From: Tipula vernalis
Lineage: Eukaryota > Arthropoda > Insecta > Diptera > Tipulidae
DNA length: 64,000 nt
Direction of reading: 5' to 3'
Assembly: GCA_958295665.1 (NCBI GenBank)
Contig: OY282560.1
Span: 90,682,311 to 90,746,310, forward strand
Below the pieces are notes generated by a model, which was not told the DNA's origin, ran no database searches, and worked only from the letters and a program-made list of their open reading frames with translations. Positions 10,940-22,405 of the stretch are shown here, one piece after another. A program made the translations under genes and the position numbers. Numbering within the stretch: position 1 is the stretch's first letter; every line of letters starts with the position of its first letter.

Positions 10940-13152
10940 AGTATGCTTATTCCAGATTTAAATACAGCTTCGAAAAATGTAAAGAAACTCAAACTATCAG
11001 GTGCCGAATTTCGGAAAAAAACGGGCTGCGAAAGATGTTTATATTCAGGAAAATAAAAGAAAATGTCTAGAAATTAAAAAACACTTCACAGCAGCTATAC
11101 CCAAGCCTACACAAGAATTGCCATCATACTTAGTTAGTTCATTAGCCGAAGGCGAAACAAACAATAGTGTTGAGATTTATGAAATGTCGAAAATTTTAAC
11201 GAAAGCCGGTGGTACGAATTCTAAATCAAGTTTAGCAAACGTAGGTTACAATAATTGGATCCATATACATATCTAAAGTGATTAAGTCACATGAAACTAG
11301 CCCAAGTCATATGGTATGTTATGAAAGGTGGGTAGAAACGGAATCAAGACTGAAATCAGGATCAACAATCGATCGAGCGGAACAACTTATAATTCAAAAG
11401 GAAACAGAGCGCTGGAAAAATGTTTTCAATAGATTGATGAATATCACTCTATATCTTGCGCAAAATAAGATGGCATTCCGCGGTTCTTCTGATAAGTTAT
11501 ATACCAAGAATAACGGAAAATATTTAGGCCTAATTGAATTACTTGCTAAATTTGACCCCGTTATGCAGGAACACGTTCGTCGAATCCTAAAAAAACGAGT
11601 TATCTGTTCATTATTGTGGAAAAAATATTTTAAACGAAATAATTGAATTGATGGCGGAAAACATAACTCAAAAAATAATTTCATGTATTCAAAATACAAA
11701 GTATTTTTCAATCATTGCTGACTGTACTCCGGATATCAGTCATATAGAGCAATTATCTCTGACTATAAGATTTGTTGATTTATCAAATGATAAAGTCGAG
11801 ATATGTGAAATTTTTTTAGGTTTTACGGCGTCATCTGATGGTAGCGGTGAAGGTTTATCCAATACGATTTTAAATTTGTTGGGAAAAAATAAAATCGAAT
11901 TGAAGTACTGCCGAGGTCAAGGATACGACAATAGCGCAAATATGAAAGGCAAACACAGTGGAGTTCAAAAAGAATTTTGGATCAAAATCCATTGGCATTT
12001 TTCATGACCTGTGGGTGCCACAACTTAAACCTGGTGTTGTGCGATGCAGCTAAATCGTCTTTAAAATCCTTGTCATTATTTTGAATATTAGGAAGGCTTT
12101 ATTCATTGTTCACCGCGCCTGTTAATCGTTGGCAAATATGACCCGATCATGTCAAATCATTGACATTAAAAAGACTTAGCGACACACGTTGGGAAGCAAA
12201 AATTTCTAGTGTTAAGGCTGTTCGTTACCAAATTAGAGATGTTCATGATGCACTTGTCAAACTTGGTGAGAAGGAAGAGAGGCACGATAGAGAAATAGCA
12301 CACGAAGCGTTTAGTTTTAGCTCGACAATTAAAGGACTTTAATTTTCTTGTATCGTTGATCATTTGGTATGACGTTTTGTTTCAAATCAATATTGTCAGT
12401 AAACCTATGCAGGGTCAAAATATCGATGTCAGCAAAACCGTGGATTTAATCAAAGGATGTATTAATTTTTTCAAAGATTACAAACAACCGGTTTTGAGAA
12501 AGCTATTTGATGCTGAAACTGACTTTCAATCAACAAAACGAATAAGATACGTAAAACGGCAATTTAATTATGAGGGTAGAGATGAGCCCATTTTAACGCC
12601 TAAAAAACAATTTGAAATAGAATTTTTCAATATATTGCTTGATACCGTAATAATGTCGATTCAAGAAAGATTTGAACTAATTAACCAGCATGCCGAAACC
12701 TGGGGATTCCCCTACGATCTTAAAAATCTGCCAAAACGCGAAGAACTTGAAAAGCACTGTAGCGATCTTCAGTTGGTTTTAACAGTTGGTGAGACTTCCG
12801 ATATTGAAGGGGCTATTTTATGTGATGAACTCATCAGTATTAAAGATTTTTCGAACTTCTTGATGATCCGTCCCTAATCAATATTCTTAATTTCATTAAA
12901 AAAAATAAAATTGAAGATTTATATCCTAATGTATGGGTTAGTTTAAGAATATTATTAACTACACCTGTTACGGTTGCCAGTGGTGAAAGAAGCTTTTCAA
13001 AATTAAAATTAATTAAAACATATTTGAGATCAACTATGTCGCAAGAAAAGTTGAGTTCATTAGCAATTATTTCAATTGAAAATGATGTAGCCCAAAGTAT
13101 CGATTTCTCCGAAGTACTAAAACTTTCGCAAGCAAGAAAGCGCGAAAAGTAA
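10940..13152 (+). pseudogene. hAT transposase remnant (ZMYM1-like)
   Basis: The protein can be followed in five or more frames: the KLSGAEFRKK start near 11000, with a frameshift in a seven-A run; the TTF-type region at 11280-11640 (FRGSSDKLYT, LLAKFDPVMQEHVRRI); and the catalytic-domain start at 11648-12007 (IADCTPDISHIEQ and CRGQGYDNSANMKG). It continues with LSDTRWEAK near 12170 and ends with the hAT dimerisation motif at about 12960-13080 (GERSFSKLKLIKTYLRS). Each is a hallmark of ZMYM1-like hAT proteins. The stops and shifts make it non-functional. Confidence 0.88.
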
Positions 13153-13781
13153 ATTTTTAAAAGAAAACTGTGTTTAATGACTGTCAATAATAATTTAATA
13201 TTAACATAATATATTCTTCATGCAAACAAAAACCTTTACATATAAATACAATAAAATATATTAATATGAATAAATACAATTATTCCTTACAAATATTTTT
13301 ATTAAATAAAATATTTATGAATTACTACAATATTTGACTCTTATTATTGCCCTTAAATATTATTATTAACTAAAAGCAGCTAAATAAAATTATAGTGTCT
13401 ACTATTAATCTCAAATTGATCTAACCTGTTTCTAACCAATTCCCTACCTTAACATCCTTACATTAGGTTTTCCCTCTTTTCAGCATATGCAGTTTTAAAA
13501 TTGCATAGTTTCAATAAAATGTCGGATTTCAACTTGCTCTAAATTTGACTTCTTATTTTCTTACCAAACTCCCAATTTCATAATTCATTTTTTTATCAAT
13601 TTAAAAAAAAATAACAGGGGCGCCCCAAGAATTCTCGCGCAGGGCGCTCAAATGTCTGGAGCCGGCGATGTGTTGTACTCCTAATTTCAACTAACGGTAA
13701 ATTACGAAATTTTTTTTTGCGTAAAACTTAATTAATCGTACTTTTTTCATGGCGAATGAAATATTGTCCAGTTAATTAAAA

Positions 13782-14682
13782 ATGTGTGATTCTCGTACCA
13801 AAAATAGTGTAGAAATTAAAAAATTGATCATTAAATTGGAGAGTGAAGATAAAAGTTTAAAGGAAATTACCAAAATAACTAATCGCCTGCGATCTTCGAT
13901 TCAAAATATCATCTAGAATTCCCAAAAAAAACTAAATCGCTAGAGATGGTTGCTGGGCGTGGTCGCAACCGAAAGCTGGACAAACGTCAAATACATATAA
14001 TAGAGAAAGAAATAAACCAGAATCGAAAGCTTAGTGTTCCAACGATCGCTGCCTAAGTTTATCAACGCGAAAAAGGAGCGATAAAAATGCTTGGAATATG
14101 CTTTGGGATATGTGAGAGAGCCCGAAGAGTTCTGAGAAAATGTTATTCCCTCGGACGAAAGTAAATTTAACGTTTTTGGTTCAGATGTGCGAGTTATGGT
14201 GTGGCAGAAACCCAACACTGAACTTGAGTAAAACATGGTGGTGGAAGTATAATGGTTTGGGGAGCTTTTAGCTGAAGGGGTGTAGGAATTTGACCTTCAT
14301 TCAAACCATAATGATCCGATTTAATTAATTGAATATTTTAAAGGATAATTTGTTAATAAGTTCTGAGAAAATGGGACATGGGCAAGATTTTCGCTCCGTA
14401 CATGACAATGACCCGAAGCATTCCTTAAAGCTGATCAAGGAATGGTTATTATACAATGTAAAGTCAACACTTCATCATCCTCCCCAGCCACCAGATCTCA
14501 ACCCCATTGATAATTTATGCCATTATTTGGAGCGAAAGACCCGTGAACACCAAATTAGCGGTAAGGAACCCCCCGAAAAAATTCCCCCCGAAATAACTCG
14601 GAAGTTGACTTCCTCAATGAAAAGAATGGCAACAATTACCAGACACCAATCTAGTATAATAAACTATTGTGAGATGAACTGA
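13782..14682 (+). pseudogene. Tc1-like transposase, degenerate
   Basis: Starts ATG at 13782 (MCDSRTKNSVEIKKL) with a helix-turn-helix part that ends in an early stop. The catalytic part continues in several frames: SKFNVFGS near 14160, the second Asp in HDNDPKHS near 14400, and PDLNPIDNLC near 14500, where Asp replaces the usual catalytic Glu. Many stops. It is the transposase of the outer element of the nest. Confidence 0.8.
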
Positions 14683-15000
14683 AATTATGAAGTGGAACAT
14701 GACGAAAAACTAAAAATATTGATCTCACGAAGAAAATTTGGTTTGAGAGACTTTGATAGATGTAAAACTGCTTGCATCATTGTTCTAGCTTTTTTGAACC
14801 TCACAACACAAGCGAATAAAACAAAGCGCTCAATGAAAAGTTTTTCGCCAACCAGCGAATACACAATGTATTAATGCCGAAGAACGTATACGATGGCGTC
14901 CGAACTGCGAATTTAAATGCATATTTCTTTAAAATGTGCATTTTTGGATTAAATAAAATTTCATAAAAATCATTAAATTAATTCAAATTGGACAACTCTG

Positions 15001-15766
15001 AAATAAAAAATCGATAAATATGATTCATTAAAAGGTAAATTGGCATCGTGTTAAAAATGCACATAAAAACTGCATCGCATGTAGTTTTTTGAAATGTGTC
15101 TTCGCTAAATGCGCATTTTCCATTTCGGACGTACCCTGTTTCATATTTTTATCACATTTTTTAGTGGAATAATAAATTAAAATTTGTTTCAAAAAGTATT
15201 GTGACGGTGACACCTAGATTACTGTACTAAAATGGAATTTTCCATGATAAAATTGTTCTAAATGTTTCTACACTATTCTTACTGGAAAAGTCATGAACTT
15301 TCTAGAAGTTTCTTTTGTGTATATAAAAAGGCGAACGAGATCTAATTGGATTATTAGTATTTGGGAAGCGATAGTGTGAAAATTAAAAAAGAATTAAAAA
15401 GTGATTTAAAAAGTGTTTTAGTGCAAAATAAAAAGTAAAGTGATCAGAAAAATTTTGCGAATAATTTATATAAAGTGATTTTGTAAATAAATTCGTTGTT
15501 GATAAATTGAATTGATTTTGTTTTATTCACAATCCAGTGATACGAACCTTAATTGACAAGGCAAAAACGTAACAGTATTTTCATTTTATTTTGTACTTCA
15601 TCAATTAGGAGACGGAAGGGTGTATATGGATGCGTCCGAAATGTGCATTTAGCGAAGACACATTTAAAAAAGTAAATGCGATAAAGTTTTTATGAGCATT
15701 TTAAGCATCTGTTTAATGTCAATTTATATTTTAAGTAACCATATTTATCGATTTATTATTTAATGA
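15001..15766. repeat. Foldback element with about 140-bp arms, interrupted by a solo LTR
   Basis: The arm at about 15001-15140 is the mirror of about 15620-15766: TCGATAAATATG and GTCTTCGCTAAATGCGCATTT on the left pair with CATATTTATCGA and AATGTGCATTTAGCGAAGAC on the right. The arms have diverged by perhaps 15-20 per cent by eye. The solo LTR (15200-15574) lies between them. Related pieces (GCGTCCGAA) recur near 14899. Confidence 0.7.
15200..15574 (+). mobile_element. Solo LTR with 4-bp target duplication
   Basis: The 375-bp unit starts TGTGACGG, ends CGTAACA and is flanked by GTAT at 15196-15199 and 15575-15578. It has TG...CA ends and a TATATAAAAAGGCG promoter-like box near 15318. A second, older and interrupted copy lies at 51338-51927. 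Neither has internal retrotransposon sequence, so the parent family is not known from this window. Confidence 0.8.
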
Positions 15767-15976
15767 AATTTTCGTGCATAAATATAAATTACGTTTTAAT
15801 GTGATCTCAGCTAGCTCGAAAAAAATGACATACCAATTAGCATTTGTGGTCGATAGTGATGGCGATCGTATTCAATTTAATTTAGGTAAATCTATTTTTT
15901 TTCGTCATATTTAAATTTATATAAAACAATTGTTGTTGTAAATTTATCAAAGCAATACACAAAGCTTGATACTAAT

Positions 15977-17422
15977 GCCTCAATTCCACTGTGAATCAAA
16001 GTTTGTCAGTAAAAATAACTTGAGATAAAAATATAAAATCGGTGGTTGTGTGAACGAGACACACAACAGAGTCAGTCAAGTTTTTACTTACAAAAAATGT
16101 GTATCTGTGTTAGTGCACTGAGGTCGAAATTAAAAAAAGTATCAAATCGAGAACATTTTATGGCAGTCCAACTAATACATGTACATAAATATTGTGTACC
16201 GATGAAAAATATTTCTCGCACCCGCTGATAATTTTAATTGTTTGGTATTTTTATGGGAAAGATTTTTCTTAATTTTGTATTTTATGACGGAAATAATTTG
16301 AATAAAATAATTCTGATATGAGTATTAGTAATAATTAAATTTTTAGATTATTTTGAAACGCGAAAATAATCGAATTAACATTAATACTTCATTTTTCTAA
16401 TAATTTTTGGTTATTCTAGGTTATGTTTTTGTTTGATGTCAAAACACTAAGGAAATAATGTGTGATCGAAAATATTCGAAAAAATAATTCTGATGTGAGC
16501 ATTAATAATAATTAATTTTGTAGATTATTTTGAATCGTAAAAATACTCGAATTAACACTAATTCATAATTTTTTTTTAATAATTCTTGGTTATGTTTTTG
16601 TTTGCTGTCAAGATGTATCCATAAAATTTGCTATAAAAAAAAACAATAACAAAATACTTTGTCTTTATCTCTCTGATGGATTATTTTTTTTGTCTTCTTC
16701 CAACTTCAAGTCAGCTCAGTCAATTTTTCACAGTGGAATTGGGGCTTAAAGCCTGAATTCCACTGTGAATAATTGACTGAACTGACTTCAAGTCGAAAGA
16801 AGACAGCAACAAAAAACATCCATTGGAGTGACAAAGATAAAGCAAGTTTTTTTATTTTTTTTATAGCACAAATATCTTGATAAATTTTGACAGCGACAGC
16901 ACAAAATAAAAAATAAAATTAATAAATTTTTGGTTATCACTTGGAGTTTTAATTTGGCTTTTTCATCACCAATAAATTATTTAAAAAAAAAACGATTACT
17001 TTATTAAATTGCCAATAATAGTATTTAGCGATATTATCACAATTGATCCCAATTTATCACAATTTAACTGTACACAAACTTTATATTTTTTTATTATCAC
17101 AGCTATTTTAGAAGCAACCACCAAAAAAAATTATGACACTTTCCATAAAAATAACAAACTTTTAATTAACTTAGTGTGCGGAAAAAAATTTGCGTTCGTA
17201 CACAAAATTTGTGTGCGTATATTAGTTGGATAACCATAAAATGACTTCGATTTTGATAATTTTTGACCATAATTATGGCGATCCACTAATACAAACACAC
17301 ATTTGATGTAAGTAAAATCTTGACTGACTTCGTTTTGTTTTTCTTTCACACAACCACCGATTTTATATTTTTATCTCCCTTTATTTTGACTGACAAACTT
17401 TTATTCGCAATGGAATTCAGGC
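15977..17422. repeat. 1.45-kb imperfect palindrome made of two inverted repeat units
   Basis: Left unit 15977-16745 and right unit 16750-17422 are mirror images about a centre near 16748. All four unit ends carry a variant of GCCTGAATTCCACTGTGAA. The inner ends are separated only by TTAA plus A. Internal matches such as AAAATATAAAATCGGTGGTT (left, near 16030) and its mirror near 17360 show that the units are the same sequence in opposite orientation. No transposase is present. They look like two copies of a non-autonomous inverted-repeat element joined head to head. Confidence 0.8.
16303..16612 (+). repeat. Direct duplication inside the left palindrome arm
   Basis: About 140 bp at 16303-16443 recur at 16478-16612 (shared GAGTATTAGTAATAATTAA-type and GGTTATGTTTTTGTTTG strings) with scattered changes. 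The right arm has only one copy, which explains why it is about 100 bp shorter. Confidence 0.7.
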
Positions 17423-17429
17423 TTTACTC

Positions 17430-18790
17430 TATAAAATGCAAAAATTGCAAAAATCCCGCTAGCTTGTTCCCAACTTTAACACAACATTATGATTGTACTT
17501 TATATACATTATGTACATATTTTTAGGTACATATTCTCAAGTATTCTAAAGCGAACCCGCATGTGCCATTTTCTTGTTTGAAATCCGAGAACACCTGCGG
17601 AGCCCTATTCTAGTTTTCGCGGGGAATTGGGAGTTATTGAGATTTTTCTAGGAGTTGGGCTTTTTTTCCTCCAAGAGAATTCTGGCGATTGGACATTTTT
17701 TTGAATTGGGGAAAAGATAATACATTTCAGTTTGACGTTTATTTTTTCCTTTAATTGTTGGTTAATTCAATTTTAGTAGATGCTATTTGAAAATAGTAAA
17801 ATTGTATTTACATACATATTGCATATTTGTTGTGTAGGCAATTACAAAGTTTTAAATTACACTAGTCTCGAACCAACAAATTATATGGAATAGACGGCTA
17901 TTGCTAAATGGAAACCCTAAAGCCTAAGGGGAAAGCCTAGTTTCCAATTTATAATTACAAAAATGCAAAGTGAAAAGTTTCGAGTTAGGGATTTAAAATT
18001 CTTGCTGTTTTGTTTCAAATATGAGTTTTTCAAAAATTCAATTTGCAATTTCAGTTTCTCTGATGCTAAACATTTGAACTCGTATTTTTCCATAAGAATT
18101 TATTTACAATTTACCAGAATAATACCTTTGCGTGCGATCGACCGAGAAACACGTGTTTTTGTCTTTCTCCGATAGTGGGATTTTTGAATTTTATTTTAAT
18201 TTAATTTAAATTCATTTTTTTAAGGTGCAAATTTAAATTAGTGTATTTTGTGAAAATAATTTGAAGCGTGTTCTTTAGAAAAACAAAACAAAAATCGAAA
18301 AACTCATATTTTGCTTACAAAATCGACCACCAGGCGTTTCGATTTTCCGATTTGGTGGTTTTATATATCTTAACAATAAAATTTAAATTTTTATCTGTAA
18401 TAAAATCTAGGGATTATTTCCGTTCTTTGCGCTTCTTTCAAGTGTAACCGAATTATAGGTACCTACTTCGGGATGTTCATATTTTATGTGGTCTTGCAAG
18501 GTTTTTAATCGCATTCGAGATTTTTCTGGGGTGGAGTATTATTTGTATAATTTATTCAATATTATAGAATTTATGCAACATTTTATATATGTTGTGAGAT
18601 TATTCAAGATTTTTGAGATTTGTAATTCGGGCTACTTCAGTTTTTCTTATTACAAATATGTTATTTTGCTTTCAAATTGCTTATAATTGAGATTTTTCAA
18701 GATTATTATATTCGAGATTTTCAGGAATATTCGAAGCTTTTGACTCGAGTTTAGCTTGGAGTTGAATTAAGCTTAGCACTAAGTTACACG
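17430..18790. other. AT-rich non-coding stretch
   Basis: ORFs up to about 70 codons are of low complexity and have no recognisable domain. I see no repeat ends or splice-supported exons here. Confidence 0.5.
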
Positions 18791-19003
18791 ATCTTACAGT
18801 AACGAGAATAGAAAGTGCAACACCAACTTTTTGCAGGTAAAATTGTACTAATTGCCCCTTGTCATTATCGTAGAAGGCTGATTTATTTTTTGGGTATAAA
18901 TACAATCGTTTTTTACGTTTTTAATTAGTTTGAAATAATTATTCGTTCGAGCAAGTTATTAAAATTATAATTTGTTCAAAATGGCCAAGGACACAAACTA
19001 ACT

Positions 19004-20092
19004 ATGGCTCAGAGAAATCGAATTTTGGCATTGGCTGGGACACCAAAAATGTCATCGAGGCAGATTGCTGTTGAGATTGGATGCAATTACTCAAATGTGA
19101 GCCGTTTTTTAAAAAAAATTCATTCCACCGGTGAACTGGAACGCAAAAAGGGAACAGGTCCAAAAAGAAAGACAACTGCACGAGAAGATTCCAAAATTAG
19201 CAGAATGTCAAGAGCCAATCGATTTAAAACTGCTGTGGATATTCGGGCTGAATTCAACGCAGAAACCGGCAAAGAAATCGGGGTTCATACGATTCGTAAC
19301 CGACTCCGGGAAAAAGGATATATGGCCAGGTCCCCCGCAAAAAAAACCATTTCTTACGACCAAAATGAAACAAAAACGGTTAGAATGGGCTCGGAATCAC
19401 GCTGGTTGGAGTCTACAGCAGTGGTGAACTGTTATATTCTCCGACGAGAGTAAATTTTACCTTTTTGGATAGGATGGAATCCAGTACGTCAGGCGCAAAT
19501 CCGGCGAACGTCTGACCGATCAATGGCTGAAAAAAAATTGAAGCTTCCAGCGGGCCAAATGATTTGGGGATGTTTTTCTTATCACGGAATTGTAGAAATG
19601 GCCTTTATTAAACGAACTTTGAACACAGAAGTCTACAAAAAATCTTAAATTATTTTTGTTCCCTTCCATTGAAATGCATTTCTTGAGTGCTGAGTCTGTG
19701 ATTTTTCAAGATGACTCCACCCCTTGTCATCGAGCAAACACGGTAATATTATTATTTTTTCATTTACTAATTTTATATTTAAGACAAAAAAAAAAGAAAA
19801 AATTAATTATTATTACTTCTCTTCAGGTTAAATATTTTCTGTTGAAAAACCGAATTCCCACATTGGGTTGGCCTGGAAATTCATCGGATTTGAACCCCAT
19901 TGAAAACCTTTGGCACGTAATGGGGATGAAAATCAATAAAAAGAAGCCGTCATCATCCAAAAAACTCAATTCATAATTGAAGAAGTCTGGTATAAAGAAC
20001 TGACCCTCGAGTACCTGCAAGATTTAATTGACTCCATGTCAACTAGGATTGCAGCTGTTATTGCCAACAAAGACGGGGCAACCAAATATTAA
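19004..20092 (+). pseudogene. Tc1-like DD34E transposase with frameshifts and an intron-like insertion
   Basis: It starts ATG at 19004. The paired helix-turn-helix region is readable (SSRQIAVEIGCNYSNVSRFL). A frameshift near 19335, in an A-run, leads into the second frame (KQKRLEWARNHAGW). The first catalytic Asp is in FSDESKF near 19445, with in-frame stops after it, and the second is in DDSTPCH near 19710. The catalytic Glu is in NPIENLW near 19905. Counted across the 84-bp insertion (19743-19826), Asp and Glu are exactly 34 residues apart only when the insertion is removed. The C-terminus ends at TAA 20090-20092. Confidence 0.88.
19743..19826 (+). other. Intron-like 84-bp insertion in Tc1 transposase
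   Basis: The insertion begins GTAATATT and ends TTACTTCTCTTCAG, is very AT-rich, and lies between codons ACG and GTT. Removing it restores the family reading (RANT then VKYFLL) and the 34-residue catalytic spacing. Its length is divisible by three and it has no in-frame stop, so read-through is possible, but it matches nothing in related transposases that I know. Confidence 0.7.
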
Positions 20093-20406
20093 ATATACAT
20101 TTTATTACTTCGTAAGACACCTGTTTACCGTACAAATCAAAAAAACTAGAATAAAAAGTGACTCAACATTTATTACCTGTTCTTGAAACTGAAATTTAAT
20201 TTTACCTGAAAAATGCTAAAAAATTATAATGGCTTTAAAAACACTAAAACCATTTGTCATGAAATTTTCTTTTTCCATAAAATGTGTGTTATGTTACAAA
20301 GAACAACTTCTAAAACAATTGTTTTTTTAAACGTGCGTCGAATTGGCAAAATACATCTTTTTGTGTGTGTTTTATGGGTGTTGCACTTTCTATTCTCGGT
20401 ACTGTA

Positions 20407-22405
20407 TATAGATTAAATTCTCGAAATTCGAAATTTTAAGGTTTTTCGAATAATCTAAATTAAAGTGCATATTCGATATTGAATGCCCGATTTCACAAAA
20501 AAATGCCCAATCCCATAGCCTAGTATTTCTTTAATGTTTGCTCAATATAATTGGTAAGGTCATTTGTTTATTTTTTCAGCTCCCTATGCCTCGCATAGAT
20601 CCTAGATTTCCCAAAAAAAAAAAAAAAAAAAAAAAATTCAACCAAAAAAGTAAAGTTGTTAGATCAATATCTTAAACCACGTTAAAAAAATCTTTATTTT
20701 TAATCACTTGATCATTTTTACCCCGGTGATCAGTGTAAATATTGGTTTGTTTATTGTATGTTAAATCAATGTCACAACACAAAATGGAGCTTCTGTAGTT
20801 CTCTAAATATGGCTAAAACAGCTTCCTCTCATATAATATACTCGCTTGCATGCAAAATTCAAATTGCTTTTTTCTCCGCTAGTTGTTCTTCGGTAGTTTG
20901 ATCTTACGTTTTAAAAGTTGTTGGGGACTATTATTATTGCGTATTAGATGAAGAGGAAGGGAACACTGAGGTTGATTGCCGTTTGGTTATGGTTCAAAAA
21001 ATCTGAATTTCTTTACGCATCCAATACATGAATTGCATTCATCGACTGTTCCTGGCTATGACATTATTTTGAAGCTTTAGATATGTCACGCTTGTTAGGA
21101 CGATTGTTAAAACCAGAACTCCGAGTTCCACTCACGATATGTTTGATTTAAATGATTTGATTTTTTAAAATTATTGATTCAAATCAAAATACCAAAAAAT
21201 GTAAAATTTACGACATATCACAAAAGTAAATTTAGGGTTGCACACAAAAGTAATTTTTTGTGACAATCCCAATACTTATGAAACAAATAAAGAAATATTG
21301 TGGGGCGTAAAAATTCTTCCAATTTTTATTTTTTATATTGATTTTTTTTTCTCGTTGTTATTGAAGAATTGCCTTTAGGGTGCATGGAGGATGAATTGTT
21401 GGTAAAATGTATGTCAATTTTATTTAAAATTTTATCAGGATCGAAACAGATGAGGTCAGATTGTTGACACGGTACGGGCCAGCTGTGGCCTTTAAAAACT
21501 GTAAATTTTTAGCTCGTTTTCAACCATTTACATAAATCAAACATGATGAGGTTATTAAAATAATGGTGGGAATCTTGTTCAGCGCCCTGAATAATTACCT
21601 CACCACCAAAGAACATTCTGATGTCAATTACATACAGGGACTAACAACGGTGTCTACTTCATCAGCATGAGGTTTTTTCCACGACATCCAAAAGTTCTTT
21701 ACATTTTCACAGCGGGTGCGATCACCATCTTGAAATAAATTTTTCTTGACACAATTCGTATTTCTTACCTCTAAGTTTTCTTCATATTTCTTTTTCAAAC
21801 ACGAACGATACCATGGTATTAATATTAAAGAAAATCGCAATGAGACAAAAATCAACTAACCTCTGAGCGGGAATTTTGTTCGTAAAACGAGGCTTGAGAG
21901 TTGCGATTTCCCTATACGTTATCTTCGATATTATTTGTTTTTTAATGAATAATGTACATAAAACAATTAGTTTGGAAATTACGAGTATAATTGCTTCATG
22001 CAAACACTTCAAAACATGAAAATGGATATGAAGTATGTTTAAATAAGTACGACATTCTATTTAATTTTAATTATTAATATTAGTTCTTTTGTATGGCAAT
22101 GTTAACCCAAATGACAGTAAATAAATATTAAAACAAAAACAAACATAACAAACAGATATCTTAAAATCACGCAGTTCATCAAACTTCAAACTTTGAAAAC
22201 TAAAACTTTTTGGTCCAAGAAAATGTAACAATTTTTTTTTAAGAAAGCAAATAACCAGAACAATGTTGACGACACACTCAACAAATATAAATACGAAAAA
22301 TATCGAACAAAAAACTTACCAACTAAGAATAGAATTTGTATAAAAGTTACGAGCAAAATCATTTCTTGAATCTAACCTTTTTATTTACTTCTTCTATCGT
22401 TTCAG
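20407..22405. other. Non-coding stretch before the GalNAc-transferase exon
   Basis: It contains a run of about 22 A at 20610-20635 and short minus-strand ORFs (21628-22012) that I cannot assign. If the exon at 22406 belongs to an intact gene, this is intron sequence. Confidence 0.5.

Larger units (their letters stand above)
8441..13670 (+). mobile_element. hAT transposon of the ZMYM1-like type, split by a mariner-type element
   Basis: The element is bounded by a perfect 8-bp duplication, TGTTGTAC, at 8433-8440 and 13671-13678, the length expected for hAT. The ends are imperfect inverted repeats: CAGGCCCGACTCGA on the left, against CATCGCCGGCTCCA read inward from the right. A GCGCAGGGCGC motif occurs near each end. 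Without the 2.1-kb mariner insertion the element is about 3.1 kb. The transposase remnant is at about 10940-13152. Confidence 0.85.
8246..14890 (+). mobile_element. Tc1-like element (outermost layer of a three-element nest)
   Basis: A Tc1-type transposase remnant lies at 13782-14682. Upstream, 8246-8440 begins CACTGCCTCAAAAAATTGCC after a TA, which looks like a Tc1 terminal repeat. That segment joins the leader of the transposase at 13671 once the hAT element (8441-13670) and one copy of its 8-bp duplication are removed. Three similar subterminal motifs (GCCCGTAC, GTCCGTAC, ATCGTACT) lie in this leader. I could not find the matching right-hand terminal repeat, so the right end is approximate and the copy may be truncated. 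Confidence 0.5.
18797..20404 (+). mobile_element. Tc1-like element with both terminal repeats
   Basis: The element lies between TA at 18795-18796 and TA at 20405-20406. Its ends are mirror images: CAGTAACGAGAATAGAAAGT on the left and ACTTTCTATTCTCGGTACTG on the right, with one mismatch, continuing into GCAACACC. The total is 1608 bp. It holds one transposase remnant (19004-20092) that carries an intron-like insertion. Confidence 0.9.

Noticed and set aside
16660..16880. Separate small palindrome near 16748 as its own MITE
   Set aside because: It is the centre of the larger 15977-17422 palindrome, with matching outer ends.
20610..20635. A-run of about 22 bases as a possible retroposon tail
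   Set aside because: No coding or SINE body was recognised directly upstream and no flanking duplication was seen.
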